NCBI GenBank assembly: GCA_943788135.1
Contig: CALSPC010000007.1
Location: 186,001 to 250,000, forward strand
Direction: 5' to 3'
Origin: an uncultured Paracoccaceae bacterium
GTDB taxonomy: Bacteria > Bacteroidota > Bacteroidia > Flavobacteriales > Flavobacteriaceae
Length of the DNA: 64,000 nt
The translations under genes and the position numbers were made by a program. Of the stretch, positions 21,475 to 31,507 are shown in pieces. Within the stretch, counting starts at the first letter, position 1. Every line of letters begins with the position of its first letter. The notes below the pieces were generated by a model, which saw nothing but the letters and a program-made list of their open reading frames with translations, did not search any database and was not told where the DNA came from.

Positions 21475-22641
21475 ATGTTTCGTACACCTCATTTTTTATC
21501 TCATTATAATACCGCAAAAGCAACAGCACTAAAGCGTAGATATATAACCAATTCGCATATCGAACCTTTAATAAAAGTTTTGTCGCCAAAATTTAGGACC
21601 TCTATTTTAGGAACTTCAGAGACTGGACTTCCTATACATTGCCTTCAAACGGGAACTGGTCCGAAGCGAATCTTAATATGGTCTCAAATGCACGGTAATG
21701 AAAGTACAACCACAAAAGCATTATTTGACCTCTTTAATTATTTGGAATTAAGAGACTATAATTATCTTTTGAGCGCCTGTACGTTGTGTGTTATACCAAT
21801 TCTCAATCCAGATGGCGCGAAAGCATATACACGAGTAAATGCCAATCAAGTTGATTTAAACAGAGATGCTATGGCTCAAACTCAGTCTGAGAGTAGGATT
21901 CTTAGAGAAGTTTATCAGACATTTGATCCTCATTTTTGTTTTAATATGCATGGTCAGCGTACGATTTTCAGCGCAGGAAACACAAACAACTCCGCTGTAC
22001 TAAGTTTTTTATCACCCTCAGAAGATGAAGCGCGATCCATTACAAAAACACGTCAAAAAGCGATGGAATTGATACAGGTTATGAATCAAACTCTTCAGCC
22101 GTACTTACCACATCAGATTGGACGATATGATGATGGATACAATATCAATTGTGTTGGAGATTATTTTCAAAGTCATAATACACCAACAGTATTGTTTGAA
22201 GCAGGTCATTTTCCAAACGACTATAACAGAGAAGAAACTCGAAAATACATGGCATTAGCTTTAATGAGTGCAATTAATCATGTAGCTACACACACAGTTT
22301 CTGGACAAGACTATGCACCTTATCTTAAAATTCCTGAAAACAACAAATTATTTTACGATGTCATAGTGAGAAATGCCATCCTAGACGCTTTAGAACCCAC
22401 TCAAGTTCGTGATTTAGGTATCCAGTACACAGAAGTGCTTGTGGCTGGAGAAATTGTATTTAAACCAAAAATCGTAGCTATTGGAGATTTAAAAGAAAAC
22501 TACGGGCATTTTGAGATCGATGCTGATTTTAATTCTGTATCGCATCCCAGCTACGAGGTATTGTCAAAAGACTACGAAATCGATTTCATTTTATTAAACT
22601 TAAAGGAAATATCACTATTCGATAACAATTACTTAACATAA
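21475..22641 (+). CDS. M14-family zinc carboxypeptidase (start reassigned to MFRTPHFLSH)
   Basis: IWSQMHGNESTTTKALFDL, IPILNPDGAKAYTRVNANQVDLNRDA, NMHGQR zinc carboxypeptidase motifs. The upstream ATG at 21409 would put codons through the operators. Confidence 0.85.
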   Translation: MFRTPHFLSHYNTAKATALKRRYITNSHIEPLIKVLSPKFRTSILGTSETGLPIHCLQTGTGPKRILIWSQMHGNESTTTKALFDLFNYLELRDYNYLLSACTLCVIPILNPDGAKAYTRVNANQVDLNRDAMAQTQSESRILREVYQTFDPHFCFNMHGQRTIFSAGNTNNSAVLSFLSPSEDEARSITKTRQKAMELIQVMNQTLQPYLPHQIGRYDDGYNINCVGDYFQSHNTPTVLFEAGHFPNDYNREETRKYMALALMSAINHVATHTVSGQDYAPYLKIPENNKLFYDVIVRNAILDALEPTQVRDLGIQYTEVLVAGEIVFKPKIVAIGDLKENYGHFEIDADFNSVSHPSYEVLSKDYEIDFILLNLKEISLFDNNYLT

Positions 22642-22709
22642 GAGCAATTTTATTGTATTTAAATTACTAAATTTGCATTTATACTATTTATTAACTTAAA
22701 TCAAATATA

Positions 22710-23195
22710 GTGGCTAAAGTAAAATTAGATGAAATCGATCACCAAATATTAGATATGCTGATTGATAATACACGAGTACCATTCACAGACATTGCAAAAA
22801 AATTATTAATTTCTGCTGGTACAGTTCATGTTAGAGTGAAAAAAATGGAGGATGCTAAAATTATCAAAGGCTCGTCGCTTACTTTAGATTATCAAAAATT
22901 AGGCTATTCATTTATTGCTTATGTTGGTGTATTTTTACAAAATACATCTCAAACTAAATTTGTTTTAGAACGCATTTATGAAATTCCGCATGTAACCGTA
23001 GCACACATTACAACAGGTAAATTTAATATTTTCTGTAAAATCCGTGCTAAAAGCACCACTCATGCCAAAGAAATTATCTTTAAGTTAGATGGAATAGAAG
23101 GTGTTTACAGAACTGAAACAATGATTTCCTTAGAGGAAAGTATCAATGACAAAAAACGTCTGATGCACTCTATTTTTAATGATTTGAATGGGTAA
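22710..23195 (+). CDS. Lrp/AsnC family transcriptional regulator (GTG start)
   Basis: KLDEIDHQILDMLIDNTRVPFTDIAKKLLISAGTVHVRVKKME..IIKG..L. Confidence 0.92.
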   Translation: MAKVKLDEIDHQILDMLIDNTRVPFTDIAKKLLISAGTVHVRVKKMEDAKIIKGSSLTLDYQKLGYSFIAYVGVFLQNTSQTKFVLERIYEIPHVTVAHITTGKFNIFCKIRAKSTTHAKEIIFKLDGIEGVYRTETMISLEESINDKKRLMHSIFNDLNG

Positions 23196-23201
23196 ATCGA
23201 T

Positions 23202-24269
23202 TTAGGTGGCGTAATATGCAAACGCTTCATCAACTAGTTTATCTTCAACAATAACATCAACTCGACACGATCCAATAGATTCTAATAGCGCATATTTAAC
23301 TTGCCCATGAGAATTCTTTTTATCATATCTCAAAAGCTCAATAATTGAGCTTTTGTCGTTTTCGGACAAGACTACAGTCCCATAAATAGACTTAAAAGTT
23401 TGTTTAATTTCAGAAAGTGCGTCTTCACTTAATCCACAAGTTTTAGTCGATATATAAGCTTCCATAATCATCCCAGCTGCTATAGCTTCTCCATGTAAAA
23501 GAGTTTGAAGATTTTCATTATCTAAGCAATAGGATTCTATAGCATGTCCCAATGTGTGCCCAAAATTTAATTGTTTGCGCTCTCCGTGTTCATTTGGATC
23601 TCGTTTTACAACCTCATTTTTTATGGTAATAGATTCATGAATCATCTCTTCTAAATCAGAACTATCTAGGGCTTTTAAATCACATAAACGGCTCCAATAA
23701 TTTGCATCTTTTATCAATCCGTGTTTTAACATTTCAGCCAAACCAGAACGCATTTCTTCTGCAGGAAGTGTATCTAGGAAAGCTGTATCTACAAGCACCA
23801 TGTCACTAAAATTTATGACGCCAATTTGATTTTTTATAGTTCCTAAATCCACACCCGTTTTTCCACCAACAGATGCGTCAACCATGGATAGGAGTGAGGT
23901 TGGAACATTGACAAAACGAATACCACGTTTAAAGGCTGAGGCCACAAACCCCCCTAAGTCTGTAACTACACCACCACCAAGGTTGATGATTAGTGATTTA
24001 CGATCACCATCCAAATCTGATAAACTATGCCAAATTTGTGTGCACGTTTCTAAAGTTTTATGGCGTTCTCCTGCTTCCATTTCAATGATTTCTAAAGCCA
24101 TGTCACTCTCAATATTTGACAAAAATTTTGGCAAACAATGTATATGCGTATTAGAGTCAACCACTATAAAAACCTTAGAAAAATTAGAGGCTTCTAAATA
24201 AGCGTTTAATTCGCTGTAGCACTTCGCATTAAAATGAATTGAATAAGATGTAGACTGTATTGATTCCAT
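23202..24269 (-). CDS. aroB: 3-dehydroquinate synthase
   Basis: GGGVVTDLGGFVASAFKRGI, VPTSLLSMVDASVGGKTGVD, NFGHTLGHAIE. Confidence 0.96.
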   Translation of the reverse strand: MESIQSTSYSIHFNAKCYSELNAYLEASNFSKVFIVVDSNTHIHCLPKFLSNIESDMALEIIEMEAGERHKTLETCTQIWHSLSDLDGDRKSLIINLGGGVVTDLGGFVASAFKRGIRFVNVPTSLLSMVDASVGGKTGVDLGTIKNQIGVINFSDMVLVDTAFLDTLPAEEMRSGLAEMLKHGLIKDANYWSRLCDLKALDSSDLEEMIHESITIKNEVVKRDPNEHGERKQLNFGHTLGHAIESYCLDNENLQTLLHGEAIAAGMIMEAYISTKTCGLSEDALSEIKQTFKSIYGTVVLSENDKSSIIELLRYDKKNSHGQVKYALLESIGSCRVDVIVEDKLVDEAFAYYAT

Positions 24270-24370
24270 GAATTAATTTGATGAAAATTTCAAAACGTGA
24301 AATTAAGCAGAAATTTATAAATATTATATCTACTATTGAATATATTTGTTTGAAACTAAAACGAACTTTT

Positions 24371-25537
24371 ATGAGCGTTGATTTTAATAATACAGAGATT
24401 GCCTTCCACCTAAAGTCAGATTCAGAACTGGAACGCGCCTATTTTTTGTTTAAAATGATCTCAATTGAACCTCTTGTTCGAATAGGTACAGCTGCCACAA
24501 ATTTTGCACTTAAAGCACACCTTCCTGTTGAAGGTCTCATTCGGTCCACAGTTTTTGACCATTTTTGTGGCGGTGTAAATGAAGACGATTGTCTACCAAC
24601 AATCGATAGAATGTACGCCAGTAAAGTCTATAGTGTTTTAGATTACTCTGTTGAAGGAAAAGGTGAGGAGCATAAATTTGATTCAGCCCTTGAGACAATT
24701 TTAAAACTTATAGAATTTTCAAAAGATAAAGCTGCTTTACCTATTGCGGTATTTAAACCTAGCGCTTTTGGACGGTTTGAATTATATCAAAAAGTAAGTG
24801 AAGGTCAGCAATTATCAACTGCTGAAAATAAAGAATGGGAACGTATAATTTACCGTTTTGAAAAAGTTTGTACTTCAGGGAAATTAAATGATGTTAAAAT
24901 TCTTATTGATGCCGAAGAGAGTTGGATTCAAGATGCTGTAGATGATTTGATTTTAAAACTAATGCAAACTTATAATTCTGACACATTAACGGTGTACAGC
25001 ACATTACAAACCTACCGCTGGGACCGCCTTGACTACCTTAAAAAAATACATGCCAGAGCTAAAGAATTTGGTTTTAAACTTGGATTCAAAATCGTTCGTG
25101 GTGCATACATGGAAAAAGAGCGTCAACGCGCCAAAGATTTTGGTTATAAATCTCCTATTTGTGAAACTAAAGCGTTAACCGATGCTCTTTTTAACGCTAC
25201 CACAACCTATATTTTTTCAAATTTAGAAACTATTCATGTTTTTATTGGGACTCACAATGAAGAAAGTACACATTTAGCCCTTAAACTCATGAACAATTTA
25301 CAGATTTCAAATGCGGATTCTCGCGTTTGGTTTGGACAATTATATGGCATGAGTGATCATATTAGTTTCAATCTCGCTAATCAAGGCTATAATGTTGCCA
25401 AATACTTACCGTTTGGACCCGTGAAAGATGTGATGCCATATCTGATAAGAAGAGCTGAAGAAAACACATCAGTTGCAGGACAAACAAGTCGAGAACTAGA
25501 TCTTATTAAAAAAGAAAAAAGAAGGCGGAATATTTAA
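24371..25537 (+). CDS. Proline dehydrogenase (likely start MSVDFNNTEIAF; track start 24278)
   Basis: STLQTYRWDRLDYL, FKIVRGAYMEKER, GQLYGMSDHISF, VAKYLPFGPVKDVMPYLIRRAEEN. Confidence 0.9.
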   Translation: MSVDFNNTEIAFHLKSDSELERAYFLFKMISIEPLVRIGTAATNFALKAHLPVEGLIRSTVFDHFCGGVNEDDCLPTIDRMYASKVYSVLDYSVEGKGEEHKFDSALETILKLIEFSKDKAALPIAVFKPSAFGRFELYQKVSEGQQLSTAENKEWERIIYRFEKVCTSGKLNDVKILIDAEESWIQDAVDDLILKLMQTYNSDTLTVYSTLQTYRWDRLDYLKKIHARAKEFGFKLGFKIVRGAYMEKERQRAKDFGYKSPICETKALTDALFNATTTYIFSNLETIHVFIGTHNEESTHLALKLMNNLQISNADSRVWFGQLYGMSDHISFNLANQGYNVAKYLPFGPVKDVMPYLIRRAEENTSVAGQTSRELDLIKKEKRRRNI

Positions 25538-25893
25538 CGCTTTATAACAGTTTTGATTGTTGCTATGCGTTCGCAATTTTCAACATCCATCTCATAGGTT
25601 TCACCAACAACTCTATAGGTTTTACAGGGAACAGATTTGGTGTCACTTTTACCAAAGTTAATGTCAGCGCCTTTAAAAATTGACATTAAAGTTAAAGTAT
25701 CAATAGTATTCAAATTGAGTTCTTGCTGAACGGATTCAGAATACTGAATTCTTTTCAGTTGTATATTTTTTAGTACCCGAGCATCTGGACCATAAGCACA
25801 GCTTGTTTTTTTTCCACTTAAAAAAAACATTAAAAACACCAATCCAATGGAAAAGCCTCCAAAGAAAAAGCCAAAACGGTAAACAAGTTTCAT
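25534..25893 (-). CDS. Uncharacterised membrane-anchored protein
   Basis: N-terminal TM segment, clean ORF just downstream of ald on the same strand. Confidence 0.65.
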   Translation of the reverse strand: MKLVYRFGFFFGGFSIGLVFLMFFLSGKKTSCAYGPDARVLKNIQLKRIQYSESVQQELNLNTIDTLTLMSIFKGADINFGKSDTKSVPCKTYRVVGETYEMDVENCERIATIKTVIKR

Positions 25894-25902
25894 CTATTAA
25901 AA

Positions 25903-27102
25903 TTAAAAGATTAAAAGGTTAGCATCGCTATAATCTAAATCGAACCATTCAGCTACAGATTTATTGGTCACAATGCCGTGGTAAAAGTACAACCCATTTC
26001 TTAATCCTTTATCAAAACGTAATGAATTTTCTATACCACCATCTTCAGAAATTTTTAAAAGGTAGGGCGTAAAAATATTACTGATTGAAACTGAGGAAGT
26101 TCGTGCATATCTTGCTGGTATATTTGGAACACAATAATGAATCACCTCATGTTTTACAAAGGTAGGATTGTCATGAGAAGTAACTTCACTGGTTTCAAAA
26201 CAGCCCCCCATATCAATACTGACGTCAATGATTACTGCTCCGGGTTTCATTTGCTCCACTAAGGTTTCACTAACAAGAATAGGTGCTCTGTTGCGGCCTT
26301 TTGTAGCGCCAATAGCCACATCGCAGCGCATCAATGCTTTTTGTAAATTTTTAGGCTGCATAGTAGAGGTGTAAACCGTACGTCCAATATTTGCTTGAAG
26401 TGCGCGAAGTTTTGTGATAGAATTATCAAAAACACGGACATTCGCACCTAAACCAATTGCTGATCGTGCAGCAAATTCGCCTACGGTTCCTGCGCCAATA
26501 ATAACGACTTCAGTTGGAGGGACACCGCTTATATTACCAAACATAAGGCCATTGCCCTCGTTGGTTATCGACATAATTTCAGAGGCTATTAAAATGGAGG
26601 CGGTTCCCGCAATTTCGCTCAATTGACGAACCGCAGTAAACACACCATCTTGATCTTTAATAAATTCAAACCCTAGAGCTGTGACCTGTTTCTCCGCTAG
26701 ATTTTTAAAATAATCTTTATGCTGCATTTTTAATTGTAATGCAGAAATTAGAAGCGTTTTTGGTTGTATAAGTTCAATTTCTTCTAGAGTTGGTGGTTCA
26801 ACTTTAAGGATAATTGGACAAGCAAAAACCTTGGCTTTATCATTTGATATTTCTGCACCTGACTCACTATATTCATGATCTCCAAAACAAGCATTATCTC
26901 CAGCACCTGATTCAATCAGTACACGATGCCCATTACTTGTTAGAGCGGATACAGCATCAGGAGTAAGGCAAACTCTTTTTTCTTGAAAAGAGGTTTCTTT
27001 AGGAATTCCAATAAATAAAGCTCCTTTTTCTTTAGTGATTTCTAAAGTTTCTTCTTTTGGAAGCAGTTGTTCTCGCGTAAAAGGAGAGGATGGCTTATGC
27101 AT
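25903..27102 (-). CDS. ald: Alanine dehydrogenase
   Basis: IGIPKETSFQEKRVCLTPDAVSAL, VLIESGAGDNACFGD, VVIIGAGTVGEFAARSAIGLGANVRVFD, HYCVPNIPARYARTSS. Confidence 0.9.
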   Translation of the reverse strand: MHKPSSPFTREQLLPKEETLEITKEKGALFIGIPKETSFQEKRVCLTPDAVSALTSNGHRVLIESGAGDNACFGDHEYSESGAEISNDKAKVFACPIILKVEPPTLEEIELIQPKTLLISALQLKMQHKDYFKNLAEKQVTALGFEFIKDQDGVFTAVRQLSEIAGTASILIASEIMSITNEGNGLMFGNISGVPPTEVVIIGAGTVGEFAARSAIGLGANVRVFDNSITKLRALQANIGRTVYTSTMQPKNLQKALMRCDVAIGATKGRNRAPILVSETLVEQMKPGAVIIDVSIDMGGCFETSEVTSHDNPTFVKHEVIHYCVPNIPARYARTSSVSISNIFTPYLLKISEDGGIENSLRFDKGLRNGLYFYHGIVTNKSVAEWFDLDYSDANLLIF

Positions 27103-27158
27103 AGTTATAAGTATAAAACTCTAATTTACAATTATTTTTTTGACCATGTCGTAGAAAA

Positions 27159-27575
27159 CTATTTTTCTGATAGTTTGAGAAGTCTAGAATTATCATCTAA
27201 AATGGATAATTCTATAACTGTTATATTATCAGGAAGTAAATCCATAATTTTTTCTGGCCACTCGATAAGATTCCATGCCCCTGAGTAGAAATAATCTTCA
27301 ACCCCCATGTCCATAGCTTCAACTTGATTTTTGAGCCTGTAAAAATCAAAATGATAGAGCATACCATCAGGTATTTTATATTCGTTAACAATGGAAAATG
27401 TTGGACTACTAGCTTTATCTTTACTTCCTAGTTCTGATACAATAGCACTAATAAGAGTTGTTTTTCCCGCGCCCATTTCTCCATAAAACAATAAGGTCTT
27501 TGAGCATGCGTTATCCACTATTTTTTTCGCTATATCTGATAAATCATCAAGCTTAAAATTAAGTTCTATTGCCAT
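27159..27575 (-). CDS. tsaE: tRNA threonylcarbamoyladenosine biosynthesis ATPase TsaE
   Basis: FYGEMGAGKTTLISAIVSELG, SSPTFSIVNEY, HFDFYRL. Confidence 0.95.
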   Translation of the reverse strand: MAIELNFKLDDLSDIAKKIVDNACSKTLLFYGEMGAGKTTLISAIVSELGSKDKASSPTFSIVNEYKIPDGMLYHFDFYRLKNQVEAMDMGVEDYFYSGAWNLIEWPEKIMDLLPDNITVIELSILDDNSRLLKLSEK

Positions 27576-27576
27576 A

Positions 27577-29127
27577 TTATCTCGGATTTAAAACGACAAA
27601 AGGAATAACAACTTCTTCAAGAGAAATACCTCCATGTTGATAGGTGTTTCTGAAATAATTCACATAGTAATTATAATTATTTGGGTAAGCAAAAAAGAGG
27701 TTATCCTTTGCGAAAATAAAAGTACTATTCATCGCTACTGAAGGCAAGTGGATTGATTTTGGATCTTTAACCGCCAAAACATCTTTTTCGTCATAAGATA
27801 AACTACGTCCAGTCTTGTAACGTAAATTAAGACTTGTGTCTTTGTTACCTATGACTTTAGATGGGTTTTTCACATTTATTGTCCCATGATCTGTAGTGAT
27901 AATCAGTTTAAAATTCAACTCTTTTGCTTGTTGAATAATTTCTAACAACGGTGAGTTTTGAAACCAGCTTTTTGTGAGCGACCTATAGCCTTTATCGTTT
28001 GACGCTAGCTCCTTTAGAACTTCCATTTCTGTTTTGGCATGCGAAAGCATGTCAACAAAGTTATAGACCAGTACAGTCAAGTCGTTGTGCACTTTTGTCT
28101 TAAACGTTTCCGACAGTTTTTGTCCTGCTTTTAAATTTGTGATTTTTATGTATTCATGTTTCAAATGCGAAAGACCTAATCGTTTTAACTGCGCTTCAAG
28201 AAATTCTGCTTCAAATAAATTTTTACCGCCTTCATCCGTGTCATTTTTCCAATACTGTGGAAATAGATTTTGCATTTCATTGGGCATCAGCCCCGAAAAC
28301 ATCGCATTTCTAGCATATTGAGTCGCTGTTGGAAGGATACTATAATACAAACTTTCTTCTTTGATTTTATAATACGAATTCACAGTAGGCTCCAAAACTT
28401 TCCACTGATCATATCTAAGATTATCAATAACGATTAATAATGTAGGTTGCGAAGTGTTTAATTCGTTAGCTATCTTGCTTTTAAATAGGGTGTGAGACAT
28501 AACTGGCGCTTGGTTGCTCTCGAACCAATCGGGATAGTTTTTTTCAATAAAACGTCCAAATTGTTTGTTAGCCTCCATTTTTTGAGCTTCTAATATTTCT
28601 CGCATAGCAATATCATTAGAAGATTCTAGTTCTAATTCCCAAAACACTAATTTTTTATACAACTGTTCCCAGTCATCAACTGAATTTATAGTGTTTAAAT
28701 TCATAGCTATTCTACGAAATTCTTGCTGATAATTAGAGGTCGTTTTTTCCGATACTAATCTATTATGGTCAAGGTTCTTTTTTAAAGACAATAGAATTTG
28801 ATTGGGGTTTACAGGTTTAATCAAATAATCTGCGATTTTATTTCCAATCGCATCTTCCATAATATATTCTTCTTCACTTTTGGTGATCATCACCACTGGT
28901 AGGGTTGCCTTGATTTCTTTAAGTTCAGAGAGGGTTTCTAAACCTGAAAGCCCTGGCATATTTTCATCTAGAAAAACAATATCAAAGTTGTTGTCTTTTA
29001 TGAGGTTCAGCGCTTCTGTTCCGCTTTGACATGAGGTCACATTATAGTTGCGTTGCTCTAAAAATATGATATGAGGTTTTAAAAACTCAATTTCATCATC
29101 AACCCACAGAATATTTATAACGCTCAT
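27577..29127 (-). CDS. porX: Response regulator with PglZ/alkaline-phosphatase-like domain, PorX type (type IX secretion regulator)
   Basis: Receiver domain ILWVDDEIEFLKPHIIFLEQR..DIVFLDENMPGLSG..VVMITKSEEE..DYLIKP; PglZ-like LLIVIDNLRYDQWK, IITTDHGTINV. Confidence 0.9.
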   Translation of the reverse strand: MSVINILWVDDEIEFLKPHIIFLEQRNYNVTSCQSGTEALNLIKDNNFDIVFLDENMPGLSGLETLSELKEIKATLPVVMITKSEEEYIMEDAIGNKIADYLIKPVNPNQILLSLKKNLDHNRLVSEKTTSNYQQEFRRIAMNLNTINSVDDWEQLYKKLVFWELELESSNDIAMREILEAQKMEANKQFGRFIEKNYPDWFESNQAPVMSHTLFKSKIANELNTSQPTLLIVIDNLRYDQWKVLEPTVNSYYKIKEESLYYSILPTATQYARNAMFSGLMPNEMQNLFPQYWKNDTDEGGKNLFEAEFLEAQLKRLGLSHLKHEYIKITNLKAGQKLSETFKTKVHNDLTVLVYNFVDMLSHAKTEMEVLKELASNDKGYRSLTKSWFQNSPLLEIIQQAKELNFKLIITTDHGTINVKNPSKVIGNKDTSLNLRYKTGRSLSYDEKDVLAVKDPKSIHLPSVAMNSTFIFAKDNLFFAYPNNYNYYVNYFRNTYQHGGISLEEVVIPFVVLNPR

Positions 29128-29230
29128 ATATTATATAATTTAATTAAGAATAGAAGTCCTTTCATTTTAGTATTTTTACAGCATTAAACACTTTAAGCAA
29201 GTTTAGAGTGTAAATTTAATACTATAAAGT

Positions 29231-30460
29231 TTGAATACGAACAACAAGCTTAAAATATTTAACGATCCAATTTACGGATTTATTACAATCCCAAACACAT
29301 TAATTTTTGATTTAATTGCGCACAAGTATTTTCAGCGTTTGCGTCGTATTTCTCAAATGGGCTTATCGTATTTAGTTTACCCAGGAGCACACCACACCCG
29401 CTTTCATCATGCTTTAGGTTGTTTACACTTGATGCAAAATGCAGTCAGAATTTTAAAATTCAAAGGGGTTGTTATTTCTGAAGAAGAAGAAAATGGTTTA
29501 TATATTGCCATTTTACTCCACGATATAGGACATGGACCATTTAGTCATGCCTTGGAGCACAGCATCGTAGAAAACATCAGTCATGAAGCAATTTCATTGA
29601 AATTCATGGAGGCTTTAAACATAGAATTTGAAGGGGCGTTAGATCTGGCGATTTCAATGTTTAAAGGCGCTTATGGTCGTCAGTTTTTTGGCCAGCTTAT
29701 TTCAGGTCAACTCGACATTGATCGTTCGGATTATCTTAAAAGAGATAGTTTTTATACTGGTGTTTCAGAAGGAAACATCAATAGTGATCGCTTGATTTCA
29801 ATGATGAATGTCGTTGATGATGAATTGGTCATTGAAGAAAAAGGAATATACTCTATTGAAAAATTTCTTACCGCTAGACGTTTGATGTACTGGCAAGTAT
29901 ATCTCCATAAAACAAGTTTAGTTGCTGAACAAATGATTACACGCATCTTAAAACGAGCTAAAGATTTAACTCACGAAGGCCTGAATCTTGAAGCGAGTTC
30001 GGCATTACGGTTTTTTTTAAATTCAGATACTCTGAATGAAAAGTTTGATGCTTCTACGCTCAATCAATTCTCACTTCTTGATGATTATGATATCATGTCA
30101 GCTTTAAAATCATGGCAATTTCATGACGATTTTGTATTGAGTCACCTATCAACAATGCTTTTAAACAGAACCTTACTTAAAATAAAATTTAAAAATAAAC
30201 CCATATCAGATTCAAAAACGGAAGCGATGACACAAGACATAATGTCAACTCATAAATTAAGTAAAGATGAAGCCTCTTATTTTGTATTCAAAGGTCAGGT
30301 CAAAAATTTGGCATACAACCAAGATCAGGGAGGATTAACAATTTTATTTAAAAACGGCACTAAGAAAGATATTATAAAAGCATCGGATCACCTATCGTTG
30401 AAAGCACTCTCTAAAACTGTTTCAAAGCATTATATATGCTACCCAAAGGATATTCTATGA
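29231..30460 (+). CDS. HD-domain phosphohydrolase (dNTPase/SAMHD1-like), TTG start
   Basis: RLRRISQMGLSYLVYPGAHHTRFHHALGCLHL, LLHDIGHGPFSHALEH, QLDIDRSDYLKRDS. Confidence 0.9.
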   Translation: MNTNNKLKIFNDPIYGFITIPNTLIFDLIAHKYFQRLRRISQMGLSYLVYPGAHHTRFHHALGCLHLMQNAVRILKFKGVVISEEEENGLYIAILLHDIGHGPFSHALEHSIVENISHEAISLKFMEALNIEFEGALDLAISMFKGAYGRQFFGQLISGQLDIDRSDYLKRDSFYTGVSEGNINSDRLISMMNVVDDELVIEEKGIYSIEKFLTARRLMYWQVYLHKTSLVAEQMITRILKRAKDLTHEGLNLEASSALRFFLNSDTLNEKFDASTLNQFSLLDDYDIMSALKSWQFHDDFVLSHLSTMLLNRTLLKIKFKNKPISDSKTEAMTQDIMSTHKLSKDEASYFVFKGQVKNLAYNQDQGGLTILFKNGTKKDIIKASDHLSLKALSKTVSKHYICYPKDIL

Positions 30461-30475
30461 TATTTTTTTTTACTT

Positions 30476-31507
30476 TTGCAACCAATGAAATTTACAGCCA
30501 CACAAATAGCAGAGATATTAACTGGGGAGATTTTTGGTAATCCAGATGTAGAAGTTGATACACTGTCCAAGATAGAAGAAGCTGCACAAGGATCTCTTAC
30601 TTTTTTAGCGAATCCAAAATATACTCCATACATCTATTCTACTCAAGCCTCCATTACTATTGTAGGTGAGGATTTTGAACCTGAACATAAAATAGAAACA
30701 ACCCTAATTAAAGTTAAAGATGCTTATGGAGCTTTTTCTAAATTATTAGAATATTATAACCAGATAAAAAACAATAAAAAAGGCATAGAATCCCCTGTAT
30801 TTATAGCAGAATCTGCAACCTATGGAGAAGATATTTACTTGGGTGCATTTTCTCATATTGGAGAAAATGTCGTCATTGGAGATAATGTTAAGATTTATCC
30901 AAACACTTTTATTGGCGATAATGTTACTATTGGATCAAACACGACTTTATTTTCTGGTGTAAAAGTTTATTCAGATTGTGTTATTGGTTCACATTGTTTT
31001 ATCAACTCTGCTGCAGTTATTGGTGCGGATGGATTTGGGTTTAGTCCTGATGAAAACGGCGCCTACCAAAAAGTACCTCAAATTGGAAACGTAATCCTAG
31101 AAGACCATGTTGATATTGGAGCAGCAACAACTATCGATCGTGCGACCTTAGGGTCAACACTTATCAAAAAAGGAGTAAAGCTTGATAACCAAATTCAAGT
31201 AGCTCATAATGTAGTTATTGGAGAAAATACAGTTATTGCGGCACAAACTGGGATCGCTGGTTCTGCCAAAATTGGTTCCAATTGTCAAATTGGTGGCCAA
31301 GTTGGTATTGCCGGTCATATCGTTATTGGAAACAACGTTAAAGTTCAAGCACAATCTGGAATTGGACACAACATAAAAGACAATGAAGTTCTACAAGGAA
31401 CTCCAGCGTTTACGTTCAGAGATTATTATAAATCATACGTACATTTTAAAAACCTCCCAACTCTTGTTAAAACAGTTAATACACTAGAAAAAAACCTCAA
31501 ATCATGA
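30476..31507 (+). CDS. lpxD: UDP-3-O-(3-hydroxyacyl)glucosamine N-acyltransferase
   Basis: LpxD N-terminal domain and left-handed beta-helix hexapeptides; IGADGFGFSPDENGAYQKVPQIGNVILEDHVDIGAATTIDRATLG. Confidence 0.95.
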   Translation: MQPMKFTATQIAEILTGEIFGNPDVEVDTLSKIEEAAQGSLTFLANPKYTPYIYSTQASITIVGEDFEPEHKIETTLIKVKDAYGAFSKLLEYYNQIKNNKKGIESPVFIAESATYGEDIYLGAFSHIGENVVIGDNVKIYPNTFIGDNVTIGSNTTLFSGVKVYSDCVIGSHCFINSAAVIGADGFGFSPDENGAYQKVPQIGNVILEDHVDIGAATTIDRATLGSTLIKKGVKLDNQIQVAHNVVIGENTVIAAQTGIAGSAKIGSNCQIGGQVGIAGHIVIGNNVKVQAQSGIGHNIKDNEVLQGTPAFTFRDYYKSYVHFKNLPTLVKTVNTLEKNLKS

